Source: UMGS1470 sp051889215
Lineage (GTDB): Bacteria > Bacillota > Clostridia > Christensenellales > UBA1242
Direction of reading: 5' to 3'
Length of the DNA: 21,790 bases
Assembly (NCBI GenBank): GCA_051889215.1
Contig: JBJFDC010000007.1
Coordinates: forward strand, 1-21,790
Under the pieces are notes generated by a model that was not told the origin of the DNA, searched no databases, and saw nothing but the letters and a program-made list of their open reading frames with translations. The translations under genes and the position numbers were made by a program. Position 1 is the first letter of the stretch, and each line of letters starts with the position of its first letter. This document shows, in pieces, positions 13,255-20,790 of this stretch.

Positions 13255-13917
13255 ATGATTAATGAAATGCAGAGCATGCAAAACTCGGCGCTTGTGGTAT
13301 TATGTGTTTTTTTGGCATATTTGATTGCCATGCTTTTGGCAATCACATTTCACGAATTTGCACATGCCTATGCGGCGCATAAATGTGGTGATGACACTGC
13401 AAAACTCATGGGAAGAATGACCCTCAATCCTTTTAAACACATGGACTTTTTGGGTGCAGTGATGTTTGTGTTTTTTGGATTTGGCTGGGCAAAACCTGTG
13501 CCTATCAATCCAAACAAATTTCGCAATTACAAAAAGGGATTGTTTTGGGTTTCAATTTCTGGGATTATTGCAAACATAACTTTGGCGATTGTTTGTTCAT
13601 TTATTGCATTTTGGTTTTCAAAAATAATGCAACTTAATTACTTTTACTTTTTTATGTATATGCTTTTTTCGCGTGCTGCACTTTTGAATGTGAGTTTTGC
13701 GCTGTTCAATCTTTTGCCAATATATCCTCTTGACGGCTTTAACGCAATTGCTGCTTTTGCAAAATATGACAACAAATATGTCTCATTCATGAGAAACTAT
13801 GGGTATATTGTGCTCATGATTTTGTTGTTGACAGGATTATTTAGTTATGTTTATATCTATGTTGTTGAGAATGCAATTTTGGGGCTGAATGCTTTGTGGG
13901 GGCTGATTTTTGGATGA
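13255..13917 (+). CDS. Site-2 protease family (M50) membrane metalloprotease
   Basis: This 220-residue polytopic protein carries the zinc motif HEFAH (residues 33-37) in its first long membrane segment and the second metal motif N152-LLPIYPLDG in a later segment. About five to six membrane segments are visible. GWAKPVPINP (77-86) is typical of the small YwhC/M50B group. These proteases cleave substrates within the membrane; the substrate here is unknown, and SpoIVFB is a different branch. In Bacillota this type often precedes scpA, as here. No Shine-Dalgarno sequence precedes ATG 13255 or the in-frame ATGs at 13267 and 13276. Its stop overlaps the scpA start (ATGA at 13914-13917). Confidence 0.9.
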   Translation: MINEMQSMQNSALVVLCVFLAYLIAMLLAITFHEFAHAYAAHKCGDDTAKLMGRMTLNPFKHMDFLGAVMFVFFGFGWAKPVPINPNKFRNYKKGLFWVSISGIIANITLAIVCSFIAFWFSKIMQLNYFYFFMYMLFSRAALLNVSFALFNLLPIYPLDGFNAIAAFAKYDNKYVSFMRNYGYIVLMILLLTGLFSYVYIYVVENAILGLNALWGLIFG

Positions 13918-14705
13918 ACATGGAAGATAATTTTGAACAAACAATGCAAACTGAAATGTTTGAAGATACGTCAACTTATAAGGTTCGATTGGATAATTTT
14001 GAAGGACCTTTGGATTTGTTGTTGCATTTAATCAAAGAGGCAAAACTTGATATTGCGACAGTCAAACTTTCTGCAATAACAGAACAATATCTTGACTATA
14101 TGGAGCAAATTCCAGAACTCGACATGGAAAAAGCGAGCGAGTTTATTGAGGTTGCTGCAACATTGATTGAGATAAAAAGCAAAAAACTTTTGCCAAAACC
14201 AGAAGAAGTGCTTCCTGAAGAAGAAGACCCTGAAGCAAAACTTCTTCGTCAACTTCAAGAATACAAAATCTTCAAGGAGGCGAGCGAAGAATTACATAAC
14301 ATTGAGGATATCTCTCGCTTTTATAAAGAGCCGGACAAACAAGCAAACAAATATCGCGTTGTGCTCAAAGACATGGCACTTGAAGGGCTTCTCGATGCTT
14401 TTTCAAACATACTTGCAAAAACACTTGAAAAAACTGTTGAAGTGAAAGAGAAAAAAATTGAAAGAGACAGATTTACTGTCGCGGAAAAAATCGCGGCAAT
14501 AAAAGATGCAGTTTTGGTAAATGAAAAAATAAAGTTTTCTGAACTCGTGGCTGAAGACCAAACAAAAAGCGAAATCATAAACATATTTTTGGCACTTTTG
14601 GAATTATTGAAATTGCAAGTTGTTCGAGCAAGACAAACAAGCAATTTTGAAGATATCGAAATCGAAAGATATAAGGAGGACGAAGATGAGCGACCTAATA
14701 ACTGA
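13914..14705 (+). CDS. scpA: Segregation and condensation protein A
   Basis: This 263-residue kleisin bridges the heads of the SMC dimer in the bacterial condensin complex. The N-terminal signature YKVRLDNFEGPLDLLLHLI is at residues 22-40. AATLIEIKSKKLLP follows near 83-96, then an acidic linker (PEEEDPEAK) and the C-terminal winged-helix region KFSELV...FLALLELLKLQVVRARQ. The start at ATG 13914 overlaps the M50 stop by 4 nt (ATGA), pointing to translational coupling; the codons at 13896-13913 lie inside the M50 gene and are not needed. Its end overlaps scpB by 20 nt. Confidence 0.95.
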   Translation: MNMEDNFEQTMQTEMFEDTSTYKVRLDNFEGPLDLLLHLIKEAKLDIATVKLSAITEQYLDYMEQIPELDMEKASEFIEVAATLIEIKSKKLLPKPEEVLPEEEDPEAKLLRQLQEYKIFKEASEELHNIEDISRFYKEPDKQANKYRVVLKDMALEGLLDAFSNILAKTLEKTVEVKEKKIERDRFTVAEKIAAIKDAVLVNEKIKFSELVAEDQTKSEIINIFLALLELLKLQVVRARQTSNFEDIEIERYKEDEDERPNN

Positions 14706-15429
14706 TGGAATGTTGAAAGATATTATCGAAGCAACTCTTTTTGTTAGTGGTGAAGGGATTGATATAAATGCTTTTGTTGAAAAATTGGACGTGACGCAAA
14801 ACGAGGTTAACAAGGCAATAAAAGAACTGAAGAAAAAACTTTCGGGTGAGTCTGGAATCCATCTTATCGAATATAAAAACAAAATTCAACTTTCTTCAAA
14901 CCCAACCTATGCCGACCAAATTGCGAGTGTTCTCAACCCAATTCGTGAAAAGGCATTGACAAAAGCGTGCATGGAAACTTTGTCAATCATTGCATACAAG
15001 CAACCAATCACAAGACTTGAGATTGAAGAGGTTAGAGGAGTTAATTGTGACTATACTGTTCAAGTTCTTTTGGAACACAATTTGATTGAGGTTGTTGGAA
15101 GAAAAGATGTTATTGGAAAACCTCTTCTTTTTGGAACGACAGAAGAATTCTTGAAAAGATTTGACCTCAAAGATTTGAATGAACTTCCAAATCAAGAAGA
15201 GATTTTGGAAAGAATCAAACTCATCAGAAGTCCAGAAGACAGTTCAGAAAGTTTGTATTATGACTACAAACTTCCGGATGAAGAGGAAATACCAGACTTT
15301 TTGCAAGGAGAGGAAATCCAAGAATTTTCTTCAGACACAGATGGTCAAGACATTTCAGAAGCTGATGTTGTTGCCACTCTAACAGAGGCGCAAGCCCAAG
15401 ACCAGTCATCAGAAGAAGAAATTGGCTAA
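14686..15429 (+). CDS. scpB: Segregation and condensation protein B
   Basis: This 247-residue protein has two winged-helix domains (about residues 5-75 and 85-165) that dimerise and bind the ScpA linker to regulate SMC. The family signature TLSIIAYKQPITRLEIEEVRG is clear by eye, followed by GRKDVIGKPLLFGTTEEFLKRF. The C-terminal 60-70 residues are an acidic, probably disordered tail (EDSSES, PDEEEIPDF, SSEEEIG), longer than in many homologues. ATG 14686 follows a near-perfect AAGGAGG (14673-14679) by 6 nt; the in-frame codons from 14620 lie inside scpA. Confidence 0.95.
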   Translation: MSDLITDGMLKDIIEATLFVSGEGIDINAFVEKLDVTQNEVNKAIKELKKKLSGESGIHLIEYKNKIQLSSNPTYADQIASVLNPIREKALTKACMETLSIIAYKQPITRLEIEEVRGVNCDYTVQVLLEHNLIEVVGRKDVIGKPLLFGTTEEFLKRFDLKDLNELPNQEEILERIKLIRSPEDSSESLYYDYKLPDEEEIPDFLQGEEIQEFSSDTDGQDISEADVVATLTEAQAQDQSSEEEIG

Positions 15430-15467
15430 ACCTAAATAATTTTTTGATATTGACAAATAATAGCATT

Positions 15468-16046
15468 GTGGAAATATTTTTAATCCTGGTGCTATTATTT
15501 TTGTTTATCATTGCTTTTCCATTTCTATTTGAAGTCCGTTTTTATGTTAATGTGCTTGAAAATTTTGGAATGCTGACATTAAAATTTTGCGGGATACGCG
15601 TGTATTTTGCAAAATTAAAAATGCGAGGGAAGAGCATTCTCATCAGCACAAAACGAAAACGAAGTGACAAAGAAATTGAAATTTCAACCGAAAAAATTAA
15701 TTTTGCAAAAAACTTTTTTGAGGAACTGGTTGATGTTTTGTCCTTGCGAAAACTTTGTGTGTATCTCAATGTTGGAGTCCAAAATCCATTTATTACAGCA
15801 ATGATTGGCGGAGCGATGTCGAGCATAACAAACATTGTTGCACTAAAATTAAAAATGAAGAAACCGCATTCTGATATTGTTCTTTTAAATCATAGCAACT
15901 TTGAAAAAACCTGCGTTGTTTTTTCGACAAGGATAAGGTTTTTTATAACGCTGTCCGATGTTGGATTAAGTTTTTTGAGAGCGGCAAAAAAGACAAAAAA
16001 AGAGGAGATAAAACAATGGAAACAGAACTACAACAAAGCAAAATAA
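15468..16046 (+). CDS. DUF2953 (YtfI-like) membrane-anchored protein
   Basis: About 192 residues: an N-terminal membrane helix (VEIFLILVLLFLFIIAFPFLF) is followed by FEVRFYVNVL, and then a basic beta-rich domain with GIRVYFAKLKMRGKS. A second conserved block near the end (RIRFFITLSDVGLSFLRA) precedes a Lys-rich tail. The pattern and the position directly before ytfJ match YtfI/DUF2953, whose function is unknown but which co-occurs with spore-formers. The start is uncertain: GTG 15468 puts the membrane helix at the N-terminus, whereas TTG 15444 adds eight residues. Neither has a good ribosome-binding site. It overlaps ytfJ by 31 nt. Confidence 0.62.
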   Translation: MEIFLILVLLFLFIIAFPFLFEVRFYVNVLENFGMLTLKFCGIRVYFAKLKMRGKSILISTKRKRSDKEIEISTEKINFAKNFFEELVDVLSLRKLCVYLNVGVQNPFITAMIGGAMSSITNIVALKLKMKKPHSDIVLLNHSNFEKTCVVFSTRIRFFITLSDVGLSFLRAAKKTKKEEIKQWKQNYNKAK

Positions 16047-16399
16047 AATCAATTATCAATGACACTTTCACACAGATAAAATCAATTTCAAGTTCAAAAA
16101 CAATCATGGGTGAGCCAATTATTTCTCCACTCGGAACAACCATAATTCCAGTATCAAAAGCCACTGTTGGTTTTGTTTTGGGTGCTGGAGAATACAACAA
16201 CATTGAGGGGAGGAGAAAACCAATAACCTATCCCATGGCGGGAGGAAGCGGCGGCGGAGTTAATCTCACACCGGTTGGATTTTTGGTTGAAAATGAGACA
16301 GGTGTGAAGTTTATTCCTGCGAGTGGGTCGATTGATAATTTGCAAAAAATCATTGACATAGCTGAAAAAGGATTGAATATGTTGGGAGGCATAAAATGA
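16016..16399 (+). CDS. ytfJ: GerW family sporulation protein YtfJ
   Basis: This 127-residue protein has the GerW/YtfJ signatures: KTIMGEPIISPLGTTIIPVS, VGFVLGAGEY, a Gly-rich loop (AGGSGGGVNLTPVGFLV) and VKFIPASGSIDNLQKIIDI. It is needed for normal spore germination in Bacillus, through an unclear mechanism, and is made in the forespore. ATG 16016 follows GAGGAGA (about 15999-16005) and overlaps the end of the YtfI-like gene. The dacB start overlaps its stop codon (ATGA, 16396-16399). Confidence 0.93.
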   Translation: METELQQSKIKSIINDTFTQIKSISSSKTIMGEPIISPLGTTIIPVSKATVGFVLGAGEYNNIEGRRKPITYPMAGGSGGGVNLTPVGFLVENETGVKFIPASGSIDNLQKIIDIAEKGLNMLGGIK

Positions 16400-17541
16400 A
16401 GCGTTGTTTATGCTTTCTCTTTTTGTTTGCAATCGCACTTGTTTTTATCACAAATTCGTTTCAATCTGTTTCGGCACAAACATATGCTTTGGTCCCTCAA
16501 ACCAGTGCAAAAGGCATGATTCTTGTTGAAAAAACAACAGGTAGGGTGCTGGCAGAAAAAAATGCCGATGAACAACTCTCAATCGCAAGCACGACAAAAA
16601 TTGTCACAGCGCTAACCGTTTTGGAAAATTGTTCAGACATCAAAAAAGTTGTGACAATAGACAAAAAATGTGTTGGCATTGAAGGGACAAGCATATATCT
16701 TCGAGAAGGCGAAAAACTTTCTGTTGAAGACCTCTTGTATGGACTTATGTTGCGCTCGGGCAATGATGCTGCGGTTGCCTTGGCATATGCAGTTGGCGGA
16801 AGTGTTGATAAATTTTGTCAAATGATGAATGACACTGCAAAAAAATGTGGCGCGACTGGCTGCAATTTCACAAATCCTCATGGGCTTGAACAAGAGGGTC
16901 ATCATTGCAGTGCGAGGGATTTGGCAAATATCACAAGATTTGCCATGCAAAACCAAGAGTTCGCAAAAATTGTTGGAGCAAAGCAATATCGAATTTCTGC
17001 CTCCGATGACACAACTGGAAGAGTTCTTCAAAACAAAAATAAAATGCTATCTCTGTTTGATGGCGCCAATGGGGTTAAGACTGGGTTCACAAAAAAGGCG
17101 GGCAGATGCTTGGTTTCAAGCGGCACACGAGATGGAATGACTTTGATTTGTGTTGTGCTTTGTTGTGGACCAATGTGGGAAGAAAGCGCGGCACTTTTGG
17201 AGTATGGTTTCAAAAACTACAAGATGAAAGAATTGTTGCAACCATATTTTGTTTGCGGAAATATTGAGGTGCAAAATTCTGATGACAAATTTGTTGAAGT
17301 GTTTTCAATGAAAGGTTTTTCATATCCCATGACCGAAGAAGAATATCAAAAAGTTCGGGTTGAGTTTGATTATCCTTCAATAATTCAAGCCCCAGTGCCA
17401 AAAGAAAAAATTGTTGGCAAAGTTGTTATAAAACTTGATAATGATTTGCTTTTCGAGGAAAATATTTATACAATAAAAGAAGTGGAGTCAAAATTTGTCC
17501 GAAGCGGACTCAAAGACTTAATAAACAAATGGTTCGGTTAA
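16396..17541 (+). CDS. dacB: D-alanyl-D-alanine carboxypeptidase (DacB-like, S11)
   Basis: This 381-residue protein has a signal peptide (cleavage after SVSA, about residue 27). S11 motifs are STTK (Ser65-Lys68), SGN (121-123) and KTG (228-230). A C-terminal beta domain and terminal amphipathic helix (LKDLINKWFG) follow. It trims peptidoglycan side chains. In this gene context (scpAB, ytfIJ, rluB) it corresponds to DacB, the mother-cell enzyme of the spore cortex in Bacillus, though a vegetative role cannot be excluded. GGGAGG (16383-16388) precedes ATG 16396 by 7 nt. This is the second S11 enzyme in the window after dacF; the two are paralogous but clearly diverged. rluB starts one base after it. 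Confidence 0.92.
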   Translation: MKRCLCFLFLFAIALVFITNSFQSVSAQTYALVPQTSAKGMILVEKTTGRVLAEKNADEQLSIASTTKIVTALTVLENCSDIKKVVTIDKKCVGIEGTSIYLREGEKLSVEDLLYGLMLRSGNDAAVALAYAVGGSVDKFCQMMNDTAKKCGATGCNFTNPHGLEQEGHHCSARDLANITRFAMQNQEFAKIVGAKQYRISASDDTTGRVLQNKNKMLSLFDGANGVKTGFTKKAGRCLVSSGTRDGMTLICVVLCCGPMWEESAALLEYGFKNYKMKELLQPYFVCGNIEVQNSDDKFVEVFSMKGFSYPMTEEEYQKVRVEFDYPSIIQAPVPKEKIVGKVVIKLDNDLLFEENIYTIKEVESKFVRSGLKDLINKWFG

Positions 17542-17542
17542 A

Positions 17543-18262
17543 ATGAGAATAAACAAATACATTGCAGCTTGTGGGCTTGCATCAAGAAGAAAATGTGAAG
17601 ATTTGATAAAAAATGGACAAATAAAAGTCAATGGACAAGTTGTCACAAATCTTGCAACAAATATAAATGAGAAAAAAGACAAGGTTGAATTTGACGGAAA
17701 AATCATCACACCGCCAAAAGGATTTGCTTATATAAAACTCAACAAGCCAAAAGGGTATATTTGTTCGGCAAGTGATCCGAGGGGAAGAAAAACGATATAT
17801 GATTTGATTGATGACAAATCAGTTCGTTTGTTCAGTGTTGGCAGACTCGACTATGATAGTGAGGGACTTTTGATTTTGACCAATGATGGAGAGTTTGCAA
17901 ACTTTTTGACCTCGGCAAAAAACGGAGTTGAAAAAACATATATTGTGACAGTTGAAGGCGAACTCAAAGAGAGTGAACTTGCTGTTATGCGTGCAGGAGT
18001 TGTTGAAAGTGACGGAACAAGACTTCCAAAATGCAAAATTGTTTTTAAGTCCTTTCAAAATAATGTCACGCGTCTTGAAATCACGATTGACGAAGGCAAA
18101 AACCGTCAAATTCGCCGTATGTTTGAGGCGATTGGCAGGGTTGTTGTCATGCTAAAGCGCGTGAGCATCGGAGGGGTCAAACTTGGCGGACTCAAACGCG
18201 GAGAATATAGAGACCTCACTGACGAAGAATTAATCATGCTTTCAAAAGGACAAAACCAATGA
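17543..18262 (+). CDS. rluB: 23S rRNA pseudouridine synthase RluB-like
   Basis: This 239-residue protein has an N-terminal S4 RNA-binding domain (MRINKYIAACGLASRRKCED, about 1-45) and an RsuA/RluB catalytic domain with KLNKPKGYICS (65-75). The active-site motif is GRLDYDSEGLLILTNDG, with catalytic Asp103, and the C-terminal EGKNRQIRRMFEAIG follows. It probably isomerises a uridine in the peptidyl-transferase region of 23S rRNA. RluB, RluE and RsuA have similar signatures; the dacB-rluB neighbourhood supports RluB (Bacillus YpuL). ATG 17543 is 1 nt after dacB. The stop overlaps the next start (ATGA at 18259-18262). Confidence 0.93.
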   Translation: MRINKYIAACGLASRRKCEDLIKNGQIKVNGQVVTNLATNINEKKDKVEFDGKIITPPKGFAYIKLNKPKGYICSASDPRGRKTIYDLIDDKSVRLFSVGRLDYDSEGLLILTNDGEFANFLTSAKNGVEKTYIVTVEGELKESELAVMRAGVVESDGTRLPKCKIVFKSFQNNVTRLEITIDEGKNRQIRRMFEAIGRVVVMLKRVSIGGVKLGGLKRGEYRDLTDEELIMLSKGQNQ

Positions 18263-19494
18263 CAAGGATAATTGTTGTTGGTGGCGGGCCGGCAGGACTT
18301 ATGTCGGCTTTTTTTGCTGCGACGAATTCAAACGATGTTTTGCTTATTGAAAAAAACGAAAAACTTGGCAAAAAACTATATATAACTGGCAAGGGTCGTT
18401 GCAATGTGACAAACGAAAAATGTGTCGGTCAAGAATTTTTGAACAATGTTGTGACAAATCCAAAATTTATGTATTCGGCAATATCTGCGTTTGATTATCA
18501 TGATGCGGTTGAATTTTTTCATACATATGGGTGCACTCTAAAAGTTGAACGAGGTGGTCGAGTTTTTCCGGTTTCGGACAAGGCAAGTGATATCACAAAA
18601 GCACTAACAAAGGCGGTTGTTCAAAAAGGTGTCAAAGTGAATCTTGACACTCGCGTTTTGTCAATAAGAAAAAAAGGTGATGTTTTTGAAGTTCAGACGA
18701 ATAAAGGTCTTTTTGTCTGTGACAAACTGATTTTGACGACTGGTGGAAAAAGTTATCCAACCACAGGTTCAAGCGGCGAAGGATATGAGTTTGCAAAATG
18801 TTTTGGACACCATATTGTTGAACCAAAACCAAGTCTTGTTGCAATTCCGCTCAAAGATGGTTTTGTCGCGAGCGTCGAGGGATTATCGCTTAAAAACGTG
18901 GAACTACGCCTTGTTTGCAACAAAAAAATCGAATGCTCGTTTTTTGGAGATGCTCTTTTTACTGACAAGGAATTGTCAGGACCGATTGCACTTTCAATGA
19001 GCGCGCATATTGCTCATCTTGAGCAGACAAAAGACCACAGACTTTTTCTTGATTTCAAACCATATATGACTCAAAATGAACTTGATGAGAGAATTCAAAA
19101 AGAGTTTGAAAATAATAAAAATGCTGATGTCCAGACTGTCATAAAAACAATGTTGCCGTCGAGATTTGTTCCGGCATTCTTGAATGTTTGCGGCATTGTC
19201 GCAAATCAAAAAATACATTCGATCACAAAATCGCAGCGGCTTGCAATTGCAAATGTTATGAAAAATTTTGAACTTCATTATGATGTGTCAAATGATTTTG
19301 AGCGTGCGGTCGTGACGACTGGAGGAATTTCAACAAAAGAAATCAATTCAAAAACAATGGAAAGCAAACTTTGCAGTGGTTTGTATTTTGCTGGCGAAAT
19401 GATTGATGTTGATGCCTACACGGGCGGGTTTAACATTCAAATTGCAATGTCGACAGGTTGCCTTGCTGGACGAAGTGCGGGAGGTGAGACATGA
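18259..19494 (+). CDS. HI0933-family FAD-dependent oxidoreductase (YtfP/BaiN-like)
   Basis: This 411-residue flavoprotein has the dinucleotide-binding GGGPAG (residues 8-13), GKGRCNVTN (44-52) and LTTGGKSYPTTGSSGEGYEF (about 157-176). The C-terminal FAD motif is LYFAGEMIDVDAYTGGFNIQ. These define the HI0933/aminoacetone oxidase family, which includes Bacillus YtfP and BaiN; the natural substrate is generally unknown. It is coupled to rluB and cmk by 4-nt overlaps on both sides, which implies one mRNA but not a shared pathway. Confidence 0.92.
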   Translation: MTRIIVVGGGPAGLMSAFFAATNSNDVLLIEKNEKLGKKLYITGKGRCNVTNEKCVGQEFLNNVVTNPKFMYSAISAFDYHDAVEFFHTYGCTLKVERGGRVFPVSDKASDITKALTKAVVQKGVKVNLDTRVLSIRKKGDVFEVQTNKGLFVCDKLILTTGGKSYPTTGSSGEGYEFAKCFGHHIVEPKPSLVAIPLKDGFVASVEGLSLKNVELRLVCNKKIECSFFGDALFTDKELSGPIALSMSAHIAHLEQTKDHRLFLDFKPYMTQNELDERIQKEFENNKNADVQTVIKTMLPSRFVPAFLNVCGIVANQKIHSITKSQRLAIANVMKNFELHYDVSNDFERAVVTTGGISTKEINSKTMESKLCSGLYFAGEMIDVDAYTGGFNIQIAMSTGCLAGRSAGGET

Positions 19495-20147
19495 TTATTG
19501 CCATTGACGGAACAAGCGGAAGCGGAAAAAGCACAATTTCTCGTATGCTTGCAAAAGAACTCAAAATAAACAGATTTAATGTCGGAATGCTTTATCGCGC
19601 TTTGACCAAATATTTTGTTGACAAAAATGTTTCTCCATGTCAAACAATGGAACAAAACGACATAAAAATAGAAGTGTGCTTTGTTAATGATGAGCAAAAA
19701 ATCAAAATCAATGGAGAGTCGTTTCGGAATGAGGATTTGAGGTCGATGAAAATTTCAAATCTCGTTCCAAAATATGCTGAACTTGAGGGATTGCGAGAGG
19801 TTGTTCGCACTTTTCAGAGAGAATACGCAAAAAACAATGATGTTCTCATGGAGGGCAGGGATATAACAAGTGAAGTTTTGCCAGATGCTGACCACAAATT
19901 TTTTATAACCTGTTCATATCTTGAACGTTCCAAAAGGAGATTGGCGGACTTGGAGCGACTTGGTGAAGAAACCAATCAAAAAGAAGTGATTGACAAGTTG
20001 TTTGAGCGAGATTTGGAAGACGCAACAAGAAAAACATCTCCCTTGAAACTTGTTGATGGGGTCAAAGTGATTGACACATCAAACAAAACGCTTGAGGAAA
20101 TAATAAAATTATTAACAAAAGAAATTGGAGGACGAAATGCTTTATAG
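19491..20147 (+). CDS. cmk: Cytidylate kinase
   Basis: This 218-residue P-loop kinase phosphorylates CMP and dCMP. The P-loop GTSGSGKS is at 7-14, followed by VGMLYRALT (31-39), the NMP-binding insert (about 60-105), GRDITSEVLPDAD (122-134) and the lid region ERDLEDATRKTSPL. A departure from the family is NVG at 30-32 instead of the usual D-T/S-G before xxYR, so the Asp that contacts the nucleotide is Asn. GRDIT also lacks the typical G after GRD-I/M. Both changes suggest divergence rather than loss of function, since the catalytic Arg and Asp residues remain. ATG 19491 overlaps the previous stop (ATGA), with GGGAGG upstream. It overlaps plsC by 11 nt. Confidence 0.9.
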   Translation: MIIAIDGTSGSGKSTISRMLAKELKINRFNVGMLYRALTKYFVDKNVSPCQTMEQNDIKIEVCFVNDEQKIKINGESFRNEDLRSMKISNLVPKYAELEGLREVVRTFQREYAKNNDVLMEGRDITSEVLPDADHKFFITCSYLERSKRRLADLERLGEETNQKEVIDKLFERDLEDATRKTSPLKLVDGVKVIDTSNKTLEEIIKLLTKEIGGRNAL

Positions 20148-20712
20148 GTTTTTAAAAATAATTTGTTGGCCGATAATATTTCTAATTTTCCCAACGAGGA
20201 TAAAAAATCGAAAAAACATCAAAAAGGGGAAAAATTACATTTTTGTTTGCAACCACAGAACAAACCTAGATGTTGTGCTGCTTATTCAAAATATACACCG
20301 CAGGCAGTATTTTTTGGCAAAAAAAGAACTTTTTTCATCAAAATTTAATAATTGGTTTTTCAAGAATATGCATGCTGTTCCAATTGACAGAAACAACCTT
20401 GACATATCTGCTGTCAAAACTTGCATGACACTCCTCAAAAATGGAGAAACATTAACAATTTTCCCAGAAGGCACAAGAAACAAAACCGGCGAAGATTTGC
20501 AGGCGGTGAAAAATGGAACTGCCATGTTTTCAATCAAGAGCGGCGTTGAAATTTTGCCAATTCGAATTGCAAAAAGACCAAGATTGTTCAGATTTAATAC
20601 AATAACATTTGGCGAACCTTTTTCTCTTGATGAGTTCTCTGGACAAAGACTCACAAAAGAAGTTTTGGATCAGGCATCAAAAATTATCTCCGAAAAAATG
20701 GAAAATGTTTAA
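20137..20712 (+). CDS. plsC: 1-acylglycerol-3-phosphate O-acyltransferase
   Basis: This 191-residue membrane-associated acyltransferase makes phosphatidic acid from lysophosphatidic acid. Motif I is NHRTNLD (39-45, HX4D), motif II AVPIDR (80-85), motif III FPEGTRN (109-115) and motif IV LPIRIAKRP near 139-147. A hydrophobic N-terminal segment (5-19) would sit in the membrane. Motif I has Thr where Ser is more usual. ATG 20137 is chosen because GGAGG (20127-20131) is 5 nt upstream; four earlier in-frame codons from 20125 would overlap that site. The usual downstream ispH is absent. Confidence 0.93.
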   Translation: MLYRFLKIICWPIIFLIFPTRIKNRKNIKKGKNYIFVCNHRTNLDVVLLIQNIHRRQYFLAKKELFSSKFNNWFFKNMHAVPIDRNNLDISAVKTCMTLLKNGETLTIFPEGTRNKTGEDLQAVKNGTAMFSIKSGVEILPIRIAKRPRLFRFNTITFGEPFSLDEFSGQRLTKEVLDQASKIISEKMENV

Positions 20713-20743
20713 ATTTTCCAATTTAGTTTAATTTTCATTTTAC

Positions 20744-20773
20744 AAAACAGCATGTCATTTGTTATGCTGTTTT
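20744..20773 (+). terminator. Hairpin upstream of rpsA (terminator or attenuator)
   Basis: Perfect 10-bp stem AAAACAGCAT (20744-20753) / ATGCTGTTTT (20764-20773) with a 10-nt loop. The downstream run (ATTATTA) is not a clean T tract. It lies 18 nt before the S1-protein start, so leaky termination or leader regulation is possible. A weak TTTACA (20739) and TATGCT (20763) pair overlaps it. Confidence 0.55.
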
Positions 20774-20790
20774 ATTATGAGGTATAAAAA

